Shown in pieces: positions 31,366 through 44,336 of a stretch of DNA of 64,000 nt (position 1 is the first letter of the stretch; every line of letters starts with the position of its first letter). This DNA is from Mytilinidion resinicola (taxonomy: Eukaryota; Ascomycota; Dothideomycetes; Mytilinidiales; Mytilinidiaceae), in contig NW_022985463.1 of NCBI RefSeq assembly GCF_010093595.1, positions 352,804 to 416,803 on the forward strand. Direction: 5' to 3'. The position numbers and the translations under genes were made by a program. The notes below the pieces were generated by a model, which worked only from the letters and a program-made list of their open reading frames with translations, was not told the DNA's origin and did not search any database.

Positions 31366-34300
31366 ATGGGGCTCACTACCAACACAATGGCCGGCGCTGC
31401 TTCCAATGGCGTCAACGGGACCCATACCAATGGCACTCCCTCCTCCGCCGCTGCAAAGTACGACCTGCCAGCTCATTTCATCGGCGGAACACATCTCGCG
31501 GTTGCTTCGCCAGGAAAGGTGAAGGACTTTGTGGCTGCTCATGGCGGTCACACGGTCATTACGAATGTGAGCCACTTTTCTCCTTGTTTGTAGATGATTC
31601 GCATTGTGGGAGAAGTTCTACGGATGGGTGATATGTAGAGTTGGGGTGCAACAATAGCTGACGCCTGAAATAGGTTCTCATTGCAAATAACGGAATCGCG
31701 GCCGTCAAGGAGATCCGCTCAGTACGGAAATGGGCATACGAGACATTCGGCGATGAGCGGGCGATCCAGTTCACCGTCATGGCCACACCGGAGGACTTGC
31801 AAGCCAACGCGGAGTACATCCGTATGGCGGACAAGTACGTTGAGGTGCCGGGAGGCACCAACAACAACAACTACGCAAACGTCGAACTGATCGTCGACGT
31901 TGCGGAGCGGATGGATGTACAGGCTGTGTGGGCAGGATGGTGAGTTTGGCTCGAAGTTTTGGAATATTGAGACTTAGTAAACTAACTGCTATCAGGGGAC
32001 ATGCCTCAGAAAACCCAAAACTCCCCGAGTCGCTCGCTGCCTCCCCCAAGAAGATTGTCTTTATCGGTCCACCCGGTTCCGCTATGCGGTCACTCGGGGA
32101 CAAAATCTCCTCCACAATCGTCGCACAACACGCAAAGGTGCCCTGTATCCCGTGGTCAGGAGAGGGTGTGGACGAGGTCGAGGTCGACAAGAACGGAATC
32201 GTGACTGTTCCTGACCATGTATACGCAAAGGGCTGCACAACCTCGCCAGAAGAAGGCCTGTTGATGGCGAGAAAGATCGGCTTCCCCGTCATGGTCAAGG
32301 CTTCAGAAGGAGGTGGAGGCAAAGGCATCCGAAAGGTCGACTCGGAGGAAGGCTTCGAACAGCTCTACCGTGCTGCTGCTAGCGAAATTCCCGGCTCGCC
32401 CATCTTCATCATGAAGCTTGCGGGAAGCGCTCGACATTTAGAAGTCCAGCTTTTGGCCGATCAGTACGGCAACAACATCTCTCTTTTCGGCAGAGATTGT
32501 TCCGTGCAGCGACGTCATCAGAAGATTATCGAGGAGGCCCCAGTCACAGTTGCAAACCAGAAGACTTTCCACGAGATGGAAAAGGCCGCGGTTGCTCTAG
32601 GAAAGTTGGTTGGTTACGTGTCTGCTGGTACCGTCGAATACCTCTACTCCCATGCGGACGACAAATTCTACTTCCTGGAACTCAACCCGCGTCTCCAGGT
32701 CGAGCATCCGACTACGGAAATGGTCAGCGGTGTGAACTTACCCGCTGCCCAGCTCCAGATTGCGATGGGCCTCCCTCTACACCGCATTCGTGACATTCGA
32801 CTTCTCTACGGTGCCGATCCCCATTCGGCCACCGAGATTGATTTCGACTTCACCAAGGAGGGCAGCGCGCAGAACCAGCGTCGACCCACTCCCAAGGGAC
32901 ACACCACCGCCTGCCGTATCACATCCGAAGATCCGGACGAGGGTTTTAAGCCATCGAGCGGTACTATGCACGATCTCAACTTCCGAAGTAGCTCAAACGT
33001 CTGGGGTTACTTCTCCGTTGGTACTGCCGGTGGTATTCACAGCTTCTCTGATAGTCAGTTCGGTCATATTTTCGCTTATGGCGAGAATCGACAAGCGTCG
33101 CGGAAACACATGGTTGTTGCGCTAAAGGAACTCAGCATTCGTGGTGATTTCCGAACTACCGTCGAATACCTCATTAAACTTTTGGAGACCCCGGCTTTCG
33201 AAGACAACACCATTACAACTGGCTGGCTCGACGAGCTCATCTCCAAGAAACTTACTGCTGAGCGACCTGATCCTATGATTGCCGTCATTTGCGGTGCTGT
33301 CACCAAGGCTCATGTGGCTAGCGATGCGTGCATGACAGAGTACCGGACAAGCTTGGAGAAGGGTCAGGTTCCGGCGAAGGATGTTCTCAAGACTGTCTTC
33401 CCCATCGATTTCATATACGAAGGCCAGCGATACAAGTTCACTGCTACGCGATCCAGCATTGACAGCTACACTCTCTTCATCAACGGATCAAAGTGCGCAG
33501 TTGGCATTAGGGCTTTGACCGACGGTGGACTCTTGGTTCTGCTTAACGGCAAGTCCCACAACGTGTACTGGAAAGAAGAGGTTGGAGCCACTCGCGTCAG
33601 TGTAGACGGCAAGACCGCTCTTCTCGAGCAGGAGAACGACCCCACTCAGCTCAGGACGCCCAGCCCTGGTAAGCTGGTCAAGTTCACAGTGGAGAATGGC
33701 GAACACATCAAGAAAAACCAAGCCTATGCGGAAGTTGAGGTCATGAAGATGTACATGCCTTTGATCGCCGCAGAAGATGGTGTCGTCAATCTCATCAAGC
33801 AACCCGGAGCCGTGCTCGAGGCCGGTGACATTATCGGTATATTGGCTCTGGATGATCCCAGCAAAGTCAAGTCTGCGCAACCGTTCTTGGGATTACTACC
33901 AGATTTCGGCCCGCCACAGGTCATGGGTAACAAGCCACCTCAACGATTCACGTACCTCAATGGCGTGCTCCAAAACATCCTACAAGGTTTTGACAACCAG
34001 GTCATCATGCAGAGTACCCTCAGGGAGCTTCTCGAGGTCCTCCGTGACCCGGAGCTTCCTTACGGCGAGTGGAATGCTCAAGCATCTGCTCTCCACGCAC
34101 GCATGCCCCAGAAGCTTGACACCACCCTCTCGCAGATTGTGGATAGGGCACACAGCCGAAAGTTGGAATTTCCCGTCAAGCAACTTACCAAGGCCTTTCA
34201 GAAGTTCTTGGAAGAGAATGTTTCGCCTAACGATGCGGACTTGCTGAAGTCATCCCTGACACCTCTTACCGACGTCATTGCCCGCTACGCCGACGGTTTG

Positions 34301-37300
34301 AAGGTCCACGAGTACGCCATCATGACCAAGCTCATCGACATGTATACCGACGTGGAGAGCCTCTTCTCCTCTCGCACCTCAAGAGACGAGGAGGTCGTTC
34401 TCAAGCTCAGAGATGAGAATAAGGAGAGCATCATAAATGTCGTCCACACAGTTCTCTCACACACCAGGGTCAGCGCTAAGAACAACCTCATCCTTGCCAT
34501 TTTGGAACTGTACAGGCCCAACAAGCCTGGCGTTGGCAACGTTGCTAAGTATTTCAAGAGCACTTTGAAGAAGCTTACAGAGCTCGAGTCTCGCCAGACT
34601 GCCAAGGTCTCGCTGAAGGCTCGTGAAGTGCTGATCCAATGTGCCATGCCATCTCTCGAAGAGCGTACTTCACAGATGGAACACATCTTGCGGTCATCTG
34701 TCATCGAGTCCAGATATGGAGAGAGCGGTTGGGACCATAGAGAACCAGACTTTGATGTCATCAAGGAGGTCGTGGACTCCAAGTACACCGTCTTCGATGT
34801 GCTGCCGCAGTTCTTCGCTCACTCCGACCCATGGGTTGCTCTCGCTGCGCTTGAGGTTTACACCCGCCGCGCATATCGTGCGTATCAGCTGAAGGAGATC
34901 AACTACCACACCGACAACGAGACGCCTTTTATTCTCTCCTGGGACTTCTCGCTTCGCAAGGTTGGCGAGTCGGAATTCGGCCTCCCGGTCGAATCGTCTC
35001 ATCCTTCAACGCCGGGTACACCGGGCAGCTCAGCTGGGTTTCCGAATCGTATTCATTCCATCAGCGATATGACTTACCTCCAGTCCCGCATGGATACAGA
35101 GCCCACGCGCAAGGGTGCAGTCGTTCCAATTGAATTCCTTGATGATGCTGAGGAATACCTCAGCAAGGCTCTGGAGGTCTTCCCATCCACGGCTCCCCGC
35201 AAGAAGACATCGAATGCCGGTCTGATGGCCGACTTGTCCAAGGCACGCAAGCCCAGCGCCAATCCGGGAACCAAGATCGAGAACGAGGATGAGTTGACTG
35301 GTGTCTGTAACATTGCAGTCCGCGACTCTGAGAGCTTCGACGACGCTGAGATTCTCGAGCGCCTCCTTCCAGTCGTCAAGGAATACGCAGAGGAGTTGTT
35401 CGCAAGGCGGATTCGACGTCTCACGTTCATCTGCGGCCACAAGGATGGAACTTACCCAGGATACTTCACCTTCCGCGGGCCGAAGTACATCGAAGACGAA
35501 AGCATTCGTCACATCGAGCCTGCTCTTGCTTTCCAACTTGAACTTGGCCGTTTGAACAAGTTCCACATCAAGCCGGTCTTCACCGAAAATCGGAATATCC
35601 ATATTTACCAAGCGACTGGCAAAGGTGCTGAAAGCGACAAGCGATACTTCACTCGTGCTGTTGTCAGGCCTGGCCGTCTTCGGGAGGATATTCCTACTGC
35701 AGAGTACATGATCTCTGAAGCTGATAGGCTCATGACGGATATCTTGGACGCCATGGAAATCATCGGTGACAACCAGGCTGATATGAACCACATCTTTATC
35801 AACTTCTCAACCGTCTTCCCTCTCGAACCTTCAGAAGTTGAGGAGGCTATTGCTGGTTTCTTGGAACGATTCGGCCGTCGTCTTTGGAGGCTCCGTGTCA
35901 CTGGTGCCGAAATTCGCATCATCTGCACTGACCCAGCTACTGGCGTTCCCTACCCTCTCCGTGTTGTCATCACGAACACATCCGGTTACATCATCAACGT
36001 TGAGATGTATGTGGAGCGCAAATCGGAGAGGGGCGGTCAATGGCTCTTCCACAGCATTGGTGGAACCACGAAGATTGGCTCCATGCACTTGCGACCCGTT
36101 TCAACTCCCTACCCAACCAAGGGTGCTCTACAGCCGAAGCGATACAAGGCTCACATCATGGGTACTCAGTACGTCTACGACTTCCCTGAGCTCTTCAGAC
36201 AGGCCGTGGAGAACAGCTGGACGAGCGCTGTTTCCAAGCATCCGTATCTCAAGGAGAAGCAACCTACCAAGGGCGAGTGCATCGAGTACTATGAGCTTGT
36301 TCTTGACGACAACGAGCAGCTGGCTGAAGTTAACCGCGAGCCCGGTGCCAATATAATTGGTATGGTCGGCTGGATTTTGACAGTGAAGACTCCAGAGTAT
36401 CCCCGGGGCCGACGCTTCATCATCATCGCCAACGATATCACCTTCAAGATTGGTTCCTTTGGCCCACAGGAAGACAAGTTCTTCCACAAGTGCTCTGAGC
36501 TCGCTCGCAAGTTGGGCATCCCCAGAATTTACCTGTCTGCCAACTCGGGTGCCCGTATCGGTCTTGCAGAAGAGCTGATTCCTCACTTCTCCGTCGCCTG
36601 GAAGGACCCGACCAAGCCAGAGTCTGGCTTCGACTACCTGTACCTTACCGAGGAGAAGCACAAGCACTTTGTTGATGGCCAGAGAAAAGATGTGCTCACG
36701 GAGGCGATCAAGGTTGACGGTGAAGTTCGACACAAAATCACCACTATCATTGGTCAAGAGGATGGCCTCGGTGTTGAATCCCTACGTGGATCTGGTTTGA
36801 TTGCTGGTGAGACTTCAAGGGCTTACGATGATATCTTCACTATCACTTTGGTCACTTGTCGGTCTGTTGGTATGTATCACCCGCTTTTTCTTAATACTTC
36901 GCTAATCTATCTCTTCAGGTATCGGCGCTTACCTTGTACGCCTTGGTCAACGTGCTATTCAGATCGAGGGCCAGCCCATCATCCTGACTGGTGCTCCTGC
37001 CATCAACAAGCTGCTTGGCCGAGAAGTCTACACTTCTAACCTGCAACTTGGTGGCACTCAGATCATGTACAAGAACGGTGTGTCGCATATGACTGCCAAT
37101 GATGACTTCGAGGGTGTCTCGAAAATCGTCAAGTGGATCTCGTATGTGCCCGACAAGAAGGGCAACCCCGTCCCCATCTCGCCTACCACTGACGACTGGG
37201 ACCGCGATGTCACTTTCTTCCCACCACTTAAGGCGCCTTATGATGTGAGGCACTTGATCGCCGGTAAGGAAGAATCAGAGGGATTCCTATCTGGTCTATT

Positions 37301-38462
37301 CGATCGCGACTCCTTTGAGGAGACTCTTGGTGGATGGGCCAGGACAGTCGTCGTTGGCCGTGCTCGTCTAGGCGGCATTCCCGTTGGTGTCATTGGCGTT
37401 GAGACCCGATCAGTCGAGAATGTTACCCCAGCTGATCCTGCCAATCCGGATTCCATCGAACAAGTCACCTCCGAGGCTGGTGGTGTCTGGTATCCCAACT
37501 CAGCATACAAAACGGCCCAGGCCATCCGCGACTTCAACAACGGCGAGCAGCTCCCTTTGATGATCCTTGCCAACTGGCGGGGTTTCTCCGGTGGCCAGCG
37601 CGACATGTACAACGAGGTCCTCAAGTACGGCTCCATGATCGTCGACGCTCTCGTCAAGTACGAGCAGCCCATTTTCGTCTACATTCCCCCCAACGGCGAA
37701 CTCCGTGGTGGCTCCTGGGTCGTCGTCGACCCGACCATCAACGCGCAATACATGGAAATGTACGCCGACGAAGACTCCCGCGGCGGTGTCCTCGAGCCCG
37801 AGGGCATTGTGGGTATCAAGTTCAGGAAGGACCGCCAGCTCGAGACCATGGCCCGCTTGGACCCGACCTACGGCGACCTCAAGCGCAAGCTCAACAACGC
37901 CGCGACCCCGCAGGCCGAGCTCGCCAGCATCAAGGCCAAGATGACGGAGCGCGAGCAGCTCCTCCTCCCCGTCTACGCGCAGGTCTCGCTGCAGTTCGCT
38001 GACCTCCATGACCGTGCGGGTCGCATGCATGCGAAGGGCACTATCCGCTCTGCGCTCCGCTGGCAGAACGCTCGTCGCTTCTTCTACTGGCGTCTTCGTC
38101 GCCGTCTCAACGAGGAGTACATCCTCAAGCGTGTTGCGCTTGCGGCAGCTCCTTCCTCCAACGGTGCAACCGTCTCATCACCTGACCCAGCTATGCGGGC
38201 GAGGGGCTTGGAGATGCTGAAGGCGTGGAGCCAGATCCCGAAGTTCGACACGGACGATCGGAGTGTCGCGGTGTGGTATGAGGAGCACCGGAAGGAGGTA
38301 CACAACAAGGTTGAGGGCCTGAAGAGAGAAGGTGTGGCGATGGAGGTGGCGAGTTTGTTGAGGAGGGATCGTGAGGGCGGGTTGAGGGGAGTTGTGCAGA
38401 TGCTGGCGACGCTGCCGACGGGGGAGAAGGAGGAGGTGCTTAAGGCGCTTGCGAGGGCGTAG
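31366..38462 (+). CDS. ACC1: Acetyl-CoA carboxylase (multifunctional)
   Basis: Four exons: 31366-31566, 31674-31939, 31996-36869 and 36919-38462. All junctions are GT-AG and in phase, giving 2294 residues, the normal length for fungal ACC. The biotin carboxylase domain begins at [15 protein letters not shown] and carries the ATP-grasp loop [13 protein letters not shown]. The biotin attachment site is [11 protein letters not shown], with Lys740 (codon 33746-33748). A long central domain follows. The carboxyltransferase region includes [15 protein letters not shown] and [14 protein letters not shown]. The enzyme makes malonyl-CoA from acetyl-CoA, bicarbonate and ATP in the cytosol, the committed step of fatty-acid synthesis. 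Two in-frame ATGs (31366, 31387) could start it; I use the first. No lesion is visible. Confidence 0.97.
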
Positions 38463-38859
38463 AGAGGGAGAGGTTGAGAGTGGAGATTGTATAAAATTTC
38501 TTAGTTGTGTTTTGTTTGAGAGAGCAGTGTGGGTTTGAAATGGGAGTTTGGGTGGGATGGGGGTTGTGTATCATTGTTAGCGTGTTCATTTGATTGAGTT
38601 TCTTCATTCCTGGGGTTGTTTTGTTGGTGACATTTTGGAATGGTAGATGGAATCACGTCTTCCTGAATTATCCCAGTCACCTTGCAGTGAGTGATAACGA
38701 GTTTCGTGCTTAGTAGGTATAGTTACTAAAAATCGCCTTTATAAGTATCTAGGATTGTGTTAATATTTTTAAACGTTTCATAATAATCTTTCAGGATATT
38801 ACATTGCTAATAGTAACTTCTTAACGTCCTTAAGTGTATATTCAAGTTGTTGCACCGTT

Positions 38860-38991
38860 CTATATACTCCTTAAGGTTTTGGCGGAGACATTTTTAATGA
38901 CACACGCGAATCTATAGCGATCCTTGCACACCTCACAGGTAATATCTGCAAGGCTGACTGCGGCAGAGTTTATACCAAAAACCTTAGCCAT
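38860..38991 (-). pseudogene. Possible relic of a STAND-protein N-terminus
   Basis: A 43-codon frame on the minus strand starts MAKVFGINSAAVSLADITCEV and continues VIKNVSAKTLRSI before a stop. The frame shape (MAE-hG-hxxxhShhxhhhKhC, then hKNh) resembles the helical head of fungal STAND/ankyrin proteins. After the stop, another frame continues with helical, Asn/Tyr-rich sequence. The AT-richness fits decay. Weak evidence. Confidence 0.25.
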
Positions 38992-39255
38992 AATTATAGA
39001 CCTTCCGGATTAGGGCGGACCCGAGCTGGGGGGCTCTGCTAGAACGGGAAGCTCTGCAAGACGCAGGTATTATGCGCATACCTTAGTAAACGCGGAGTAA
39101 GTTAAAACTGGAAGCTGCGGGAGGTTGGGCGCTCTTATTACCAAGGCATCCTCAGCCTCGTGTAACAGGGCAAAGCCACGAACACTAGAAGGCAGCCCAA
39201 GGCAGCCCAAGTGTTGTATATGGTTGTTTCTATCCGGGAGAAAGCGATGGAACTC

Positions 39256-39283
39256 TAAACAAGCTCGTGCATGAGCTTGTTTA
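39256..39283. repeat. Perfect 11-bp inverted repeat (hairpin)
   Basis: The arms at 39256-39266 and 39273-39283 are exact reverse complements around a 6-base loop. It stands in gene-free sequence and could fold as a strong hairpin; its role is unknown. Confidence 0.8.
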
Positions 39284-39347
39284 AACGCGCGAGAGAACCA
39301 GCGAGCACTAAGAAATCTATTTCTTCTGGCTTGCTATTCTAGCTTTT

Positions 39348-39399
39348 GTATGAGGCTCGCATGTAGAAGGCAGCTACGTAGCTTCCTCCTTCCTCATAC
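39348..39399. repeat. Nested inverted repeats
   Basis: Outer 8-bp arms (39348-39355 and 39392-39399) enclose a 12-bp perfect palindrome at 39372-39383 and GAAGG/CCTTC pieces. Together they could form an interrupted hairpin about 50 bp long, 65 bp after the first inverted repeat. Confidence 0.6.
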
Positions 39400-41839
39400 G
39401 CAGGCTCTCGTTGCCTCGCACGTTTGTCGCCTCACGCGTTGTTCGCACTAATGTCCGTTCATTCACACCCTCTCTCCCTACAACCCCTCAGTGTTGTAAT
39501 TAGTTGTATTTCCTTACTCCTCACAGTCATAGCGGACGGGTATGTATGCCGCAAATGTATGTACTGGTTTTTGGCCCACGGCAACTCATTATACGTAGTA
39601 AGAGCCTGGCTGGCACGCCAGAGCGCAGCATCTAGGTCCTACTACGTATGAAAAACCACCAAAGCTCTCCTAAAGGAGGCACCATCCAAGGGTGGTAGGC
39701 GGGTGAAGCTCAATGCTGTGCAGCCGGTGCTGGAAAGGACCACCAGCGAAGGCCTCCGTCGAGGCCTTACGCGCGGTGGTGAGCAGGAGGAAGGGGGAGA
39801 GTGATCGAGCCGTGTTTGTAGAACTCGGCTAGCTCCACGCACGTGATGCGCTGGAAATACACCCATCATCCATAGCTTCTGCAGTGACTGCAGCATTTCT
39901 AGCCAGTCCCTTGGCCCTCACAAGCATGCAGAATCGTACGCAGGTGTCGGCCTGGTCTGTAGACAGGTGAGCAGCCAAGATGACGAGCTGGTGCCCAGCT
40001 GAGCCTTTGCGAAGTCCTTTACGAGCATCGTGATGCATAGATGACGCCCATTTTTAGACCAAATCAAAGGGTGGCGCCGTTTCGGCATAACGGCCATCCG
40101 GCGAATGAGCAAAGGACAAGATTAAACCGAGCTAAGCTGGAGAGGTGAGGTGAGGTTGTGCTTCCTGAGCAAGTGGCAGCTCGTGCCAGTTGCTCGCTTC
40201 CACATGACAGGATCTACGCGTTGCTTGGGCTTTTTCCACCGTCCGTGTCAGGTATTGTGACGATTGATTACAGTCGGGAGATAGCAGAGGTGATTGCTGA
40301 GTTTTCTTCTGCCGTCTCTCAATAGATCGGCCGAATTGGAGATAAGCAAACGGTGTCCGCCGTTGGGGGAGGCTGATAACAGAGAGGAGTTCCATGGGAC
40401 TGCGAGCGAAGGAGGGGAGCCTTACGAAAGTTAAGGATGGCGAGAATGTAGGAGTTGTTGGCGGACGAAGTGATGACTAGCAGCATAGCCGTGCTTCCTG
40501 GGCGCCTTCTACATCTCTTGGCGGCTGGCTGCTTCAACATGGCACCGAATCTAGCTCGCTCAGGACGCTAGCGCTGCTATTGTAATGGTGCGAAGTGTTG
40601 GCCTTCAGGAACAGTACGTTCGGCCAGAGATTCGAGTTGGTACAAAATCAGAGAATCAGAGCTAATGTCCGTCCCTGGGTTGCGGAAACCCACCGTGCCG
40701 CAAAATATGAGGGGTACCTTAACTTTAAGCGACTATAGCTCTGCGCACATGTTGATACTTCCTATGCTTTGGTATAAATCATGTGCTATGGCTACTTTTA
40801 AACATTCGGGAGCCCTCCTACCTATAAATTACGCTTTGCATCATCGCCTTTACGCCTGATTTGCGGAGAGCATCCTTTTATAGCATAATAGAGTTCCTTT
40901 ATTATAGTACTATAAAAGGGCCTTATCTAAGCTTTAGAGCCTTACTATTATACTAGGAAGTCTTTATTAGCCTTATGGCTGATATCGCATGCAAATTCAT
41001 TTAAAGTCACCGCGCTAATTGGTACCTCTAACCGATGCGATCACCAATCCAACCAGTGCGAAACAGCCTACATAATCATCACTATGTAACTTAATTTACT
41101 TATAGTGGCTATTAGACTTGTGGCTGTGCGCAGTCTTAGTAAGCAGGCCGACCTCAGCCCTGCCGCTTTGCAATCCAACTCAACCTTGGCCATGCCTTTA
41201 GTCAACTGAGTCAACTCTCTGAAATACCTATAGAATTCGCCACCTTACAAGGGTGTGGCCGGTGCGGCTCGGCTGTCCTCCCTAACTATAGCAGCGAGAT
41301 CTAGTAGCAAATTATTCTCATTACTACTAAGTATTACTAGTAAGCATGCTTACGTAGCTTAACTGTAAGACGAAATGTCACGGCAGGGGGCTTGACGATG
41401 GAATCGATGATAATCGGCTGTACCGGTATGTCGAATGACAATAGAGAGACGAATCCTTAAGGAAGCGCGGAGAGCGCTCCAGAGAGGATTCGGATGTGGG
41501 CGTGGGCCTTTGGCGAGCACGTGCTGCGAGGCACGTAATACGCATGCGGTCGCAGGCGTCTCGCAGGGCTCACGCAACTATATACTGGGTGGTGCATCTC
41601 GCACCTCACAGCAGCTCAGTTTTTAGCTGCCACCGGTCTGACCTCTCCTGGACGAAGCAAAATGCAACATGTATAGAAAAGAACACCAGCCTCCCAGCAT
41701 CTCAAGTCCTAGCCCAGTAATATTTTGAAATTCTGACTACGGTATCCACTTTCAAGTAAGGTCAACGAATTGAACCTCAAGTCTAGGTTTAGGCCGAGGG
41801 TATGATGTTTGTTAGGGTAAAGAAAAATATTCCGACATG

Positions 41840-43829
41840 TTATACCAGAGTCACTGTCTCCAACTTGAAATCATCCTCCTTCCATCGGTATCCTCGCACG
41901 ACTCCTATTCGGCCATATTTACCTTGCCCATACTTTTCAAGAAGCAGTCCATAGGTTCGCGTCAATTGAAGCACATGAACACGAGGATTCGCCATTCCAA
42001 ATCGTTCCCAAGGAAAGTCTAGCGTGGCCCAAGCAAATTCTTTTCGCAGCTCATCCGTGCTTTGCCAATATTGTACCCCCTGTTTTAGTTTTTCCAGGGA
42101 GATCCGTACACCTTTTGGGAGAGATACCTGTTCGTACCATGGAGGTAGTAGCGGTTGGTACCCACGAATTGCAGACCAGTCAATCTCTTTCACGTACCCT
42201 TCTACTGTTATTCTCGAGCCACCGTCCTGGAAATTAAACCGCAAGATACTGGGCACAGTTTGATACTCATGATCAATGACTGGGCGCATACTGCGAGTAT
42301 CTTCCATAAACGGCGGATTTAGGTTTCGTCATTCTGTGAGCAGGGCTGCACTGGCCCCTTGATAGATAGCCAAGACCAAGATGGAATGATTAGGTCTTTA
42401 CCGCGGTGTAAAGGAGACCTAATCCAAGAGTCTGACCTTCTGTTGCGTCTCTCCCAGAGCAAGCCACGAACTATGTCTTCCTGCCACAGGCCATGGTAGT
42501 AATTATAACCAGTAATGAGCTTGACATGATTTACCAATCCTTGGATTGCGACAGGACGATCCGTCTCATAAGTTAAAGAGCGTGTCGAATAGTCAGTCAT
42601 GGCAGTGTACCAATTGCAAAGAATTCGCTTGACTTTGTCCCTGTCGGCTCCGATATCAACCAGACGGGTTTGATAATGTCCTGGTTTGGCTTCAGAATGA
42701 GGAGGACCAAACTCCTGAGGCCCTCCAAGAGCACCCATATAGCAGCAACACTCCCACATCATCATACCGGACTCCATGAAATGGAAGATTCGCGGCGATA
42801 GCTGGCGTTCCTGGAGGCACCAACCGCGAGTCCCAAGTTCGCCACCTTCTAAAAAGCCTTTCCATATTTCGCCCGTATCTTTCCATTTACGAGAGGCGAA
42901 ATAGTCGGCAACCCAGCCATGGGATGAAAGCTCTTGTGAGTAGCCGCATTTCGACCAAAGAGGTCGATCCGGTGACTCTCTGATATTAATAGCTATCGTG
43001 CAGAACGCGTTGCGGTAAATAAGAGCCATCTGTTTAGGTTGGACGTCCCAGTCCTCTTTCGAGTCATCCAAAACTTAGCTTTCAATCTAGAATCGTCATT
43101 GCACTGGCATACCTGTATGATGCAGAGTGAATCAATCCAAATATAGCGAGTACCCAACCATCGGCAAGCACCTATTGCAAACTTGAATGTCTTTGACAAC
43201 CTTTCCTCCTCAATCCGCTCCAGCTTTTTATTCAAAGAGTCATTTGTTGTTCGAATATCCATTTGATGCAAATCCTGCGGTGTAGGCCATCTGTGACTTA
43301 ACGCTATGTACCTCTTATCGACCATCTCAGTATCCGCGGTAACAATTAAGCGAGGACTGAGCTGATCGGTCCCATTGCCAATGTCGACGAGACGAGTTGG
43401 TAGAGCTGCATGATCACTATGATGGGTCCAAGAGTTGCAGTCATCATGAGATTCAAGACACCATTTAAGCCATTGCTTCGGTTCATCCGGATAGAAGTGC
43501 GAGAATGTGATCCCACGTATAGTTGACCACGGGTGACTGACTTCTTTCGGTGGATAACTTGTCCGTTCTTCCGATACATAGTCAACGTATTGATCCAGCA
43601 TTGGGTGGAGAGCTGTCATATCTGTAAACGAGCCACCGGTGGGTTTCTCCACTCGTGGCGACTTCTCGGCATATTTCTTGCAAAAGATCTTATGGCGAGG
43701 CCAATCGGTCGCTTGGCATTCTTTGGAGCAATATCTAATGCTTCGGCAACGAGCGCAGAGCGATGTGGATTTCGAGGTGCAAATAACGCAGTCAGTCGAG
43801 GCGTCGGAAGAACTCTGATCTTCAGCCAT
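41840..43829 (-). pseudogene. MYND zinc finger - HET domain gene, damaged
   Basis: Exon 1 (43829-43113) encodes a MYND finger within residues ~16-54 (CVICTSK...CARCRSIRYCSKEC...HKIFCKKY). The HET domain follows (YIALSHRWP, YIWIDSLCIIQ). A GTATGC donor follows CIIQ at the usual place. The expected acceptor just before DDSKEDW reads TTTTG, not AG. The next in-phase acceptor is 43030-43032, which would drop 13 HET residues and give 475 residues. The HET part continues with AFCTIAINIRESP, GWCLQERQLSPRI and IIPSWSWLSIKG. After QNDET a stop (42319-42321) occurs, while the family-like C-terminus (NPPFMEDTRSM to 41840) lies in another frame, consistent with a 1-bp deletion. It was an incompatibility-type protein; it now probably yields a shortened product or none. 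Confidence 0.7.
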
Positions 43830-44336
43830 GGAGAGGCCTTGTGTCTTGAACGCGGCGGGGAGTATGAGCTTCCAGGAGATGATATGCTGATGTCGAGAAT
43901 CGAAGTGCTGCAAGCAATGATGGAATGTGAGAATGGTCAGAAATATGACATCCAAGGTAACTCACGCTCGCCGTCACGAAAAGTGAGACTTTGAAGCACC
44001 GTGCGCCTCGCTAAGCGGAGTCTCACTTTTTGTGACGGCGAGCCTGCCCGATCTCCTCTCCTCCCCGGATAATCCTATTTGGGTAGTAAGGATCACACCA
44101 ACCTCCAAAAACCAAGCTATGATCGATGTCTGTCTCGCGATTACGATTACGTAGGTAGGCATAATTTGGTGAATCGTTGAGTATTATTTTATGATTTGCG
44201 AAGGAGACTGGTGTATACTTCATAGATATGTTCGAGAAAAGCTGGAGTAACGGATAGCTACAATTTGCTACATCGCTATCCCTCACAACGTGTTGAAGCT
44301 GATGTCCGTCTCAGGTCCTTTACTCAAGCTTTTGCC
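43830..44336. other. Promoter side of the MYND-HET gene, with hairpin
   Basis: About 500 bp between the MYND-HET start (-) and the 3' end of the epoxide hydrolase gene (-). It contains the strong inverted repeat listed next and no gene. Confidence 0.5.
43966..44043. repeat. 25-bp inverted repeat with 28-bp spacer
   Basis: The arms at 43966-43990 and 44019-44043 are reverse complements with a single mismatch. The whole unit is 78 bp. It lies about 140 bp upstream of the MYND-HET start codon. It could be a miniature inverted-repeat element or a cruciform/hairpin affecting transcription. I see no clear target-site duplication. Confidence 0.85.

Larger units (their letters stand above)
38463..41839. 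other. 3.4-kb AT-rich accessory stretch with hairpins and relics
   Basis: After the ACC 3' UTR the sequence becomes AT-rich and irregular (38690-39000, 40850-41120). It holds the possible STAND-head relic, two inverted-repeat structures near 39.3 kb, and a duplicated 10-bp AAGGCAGCCC. Open frames of 60-90 codons on both strands lack family character. It looks like old degraded mobile or gene sequence; no intact element or terminal repeats were found. Confidence 0.45.
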
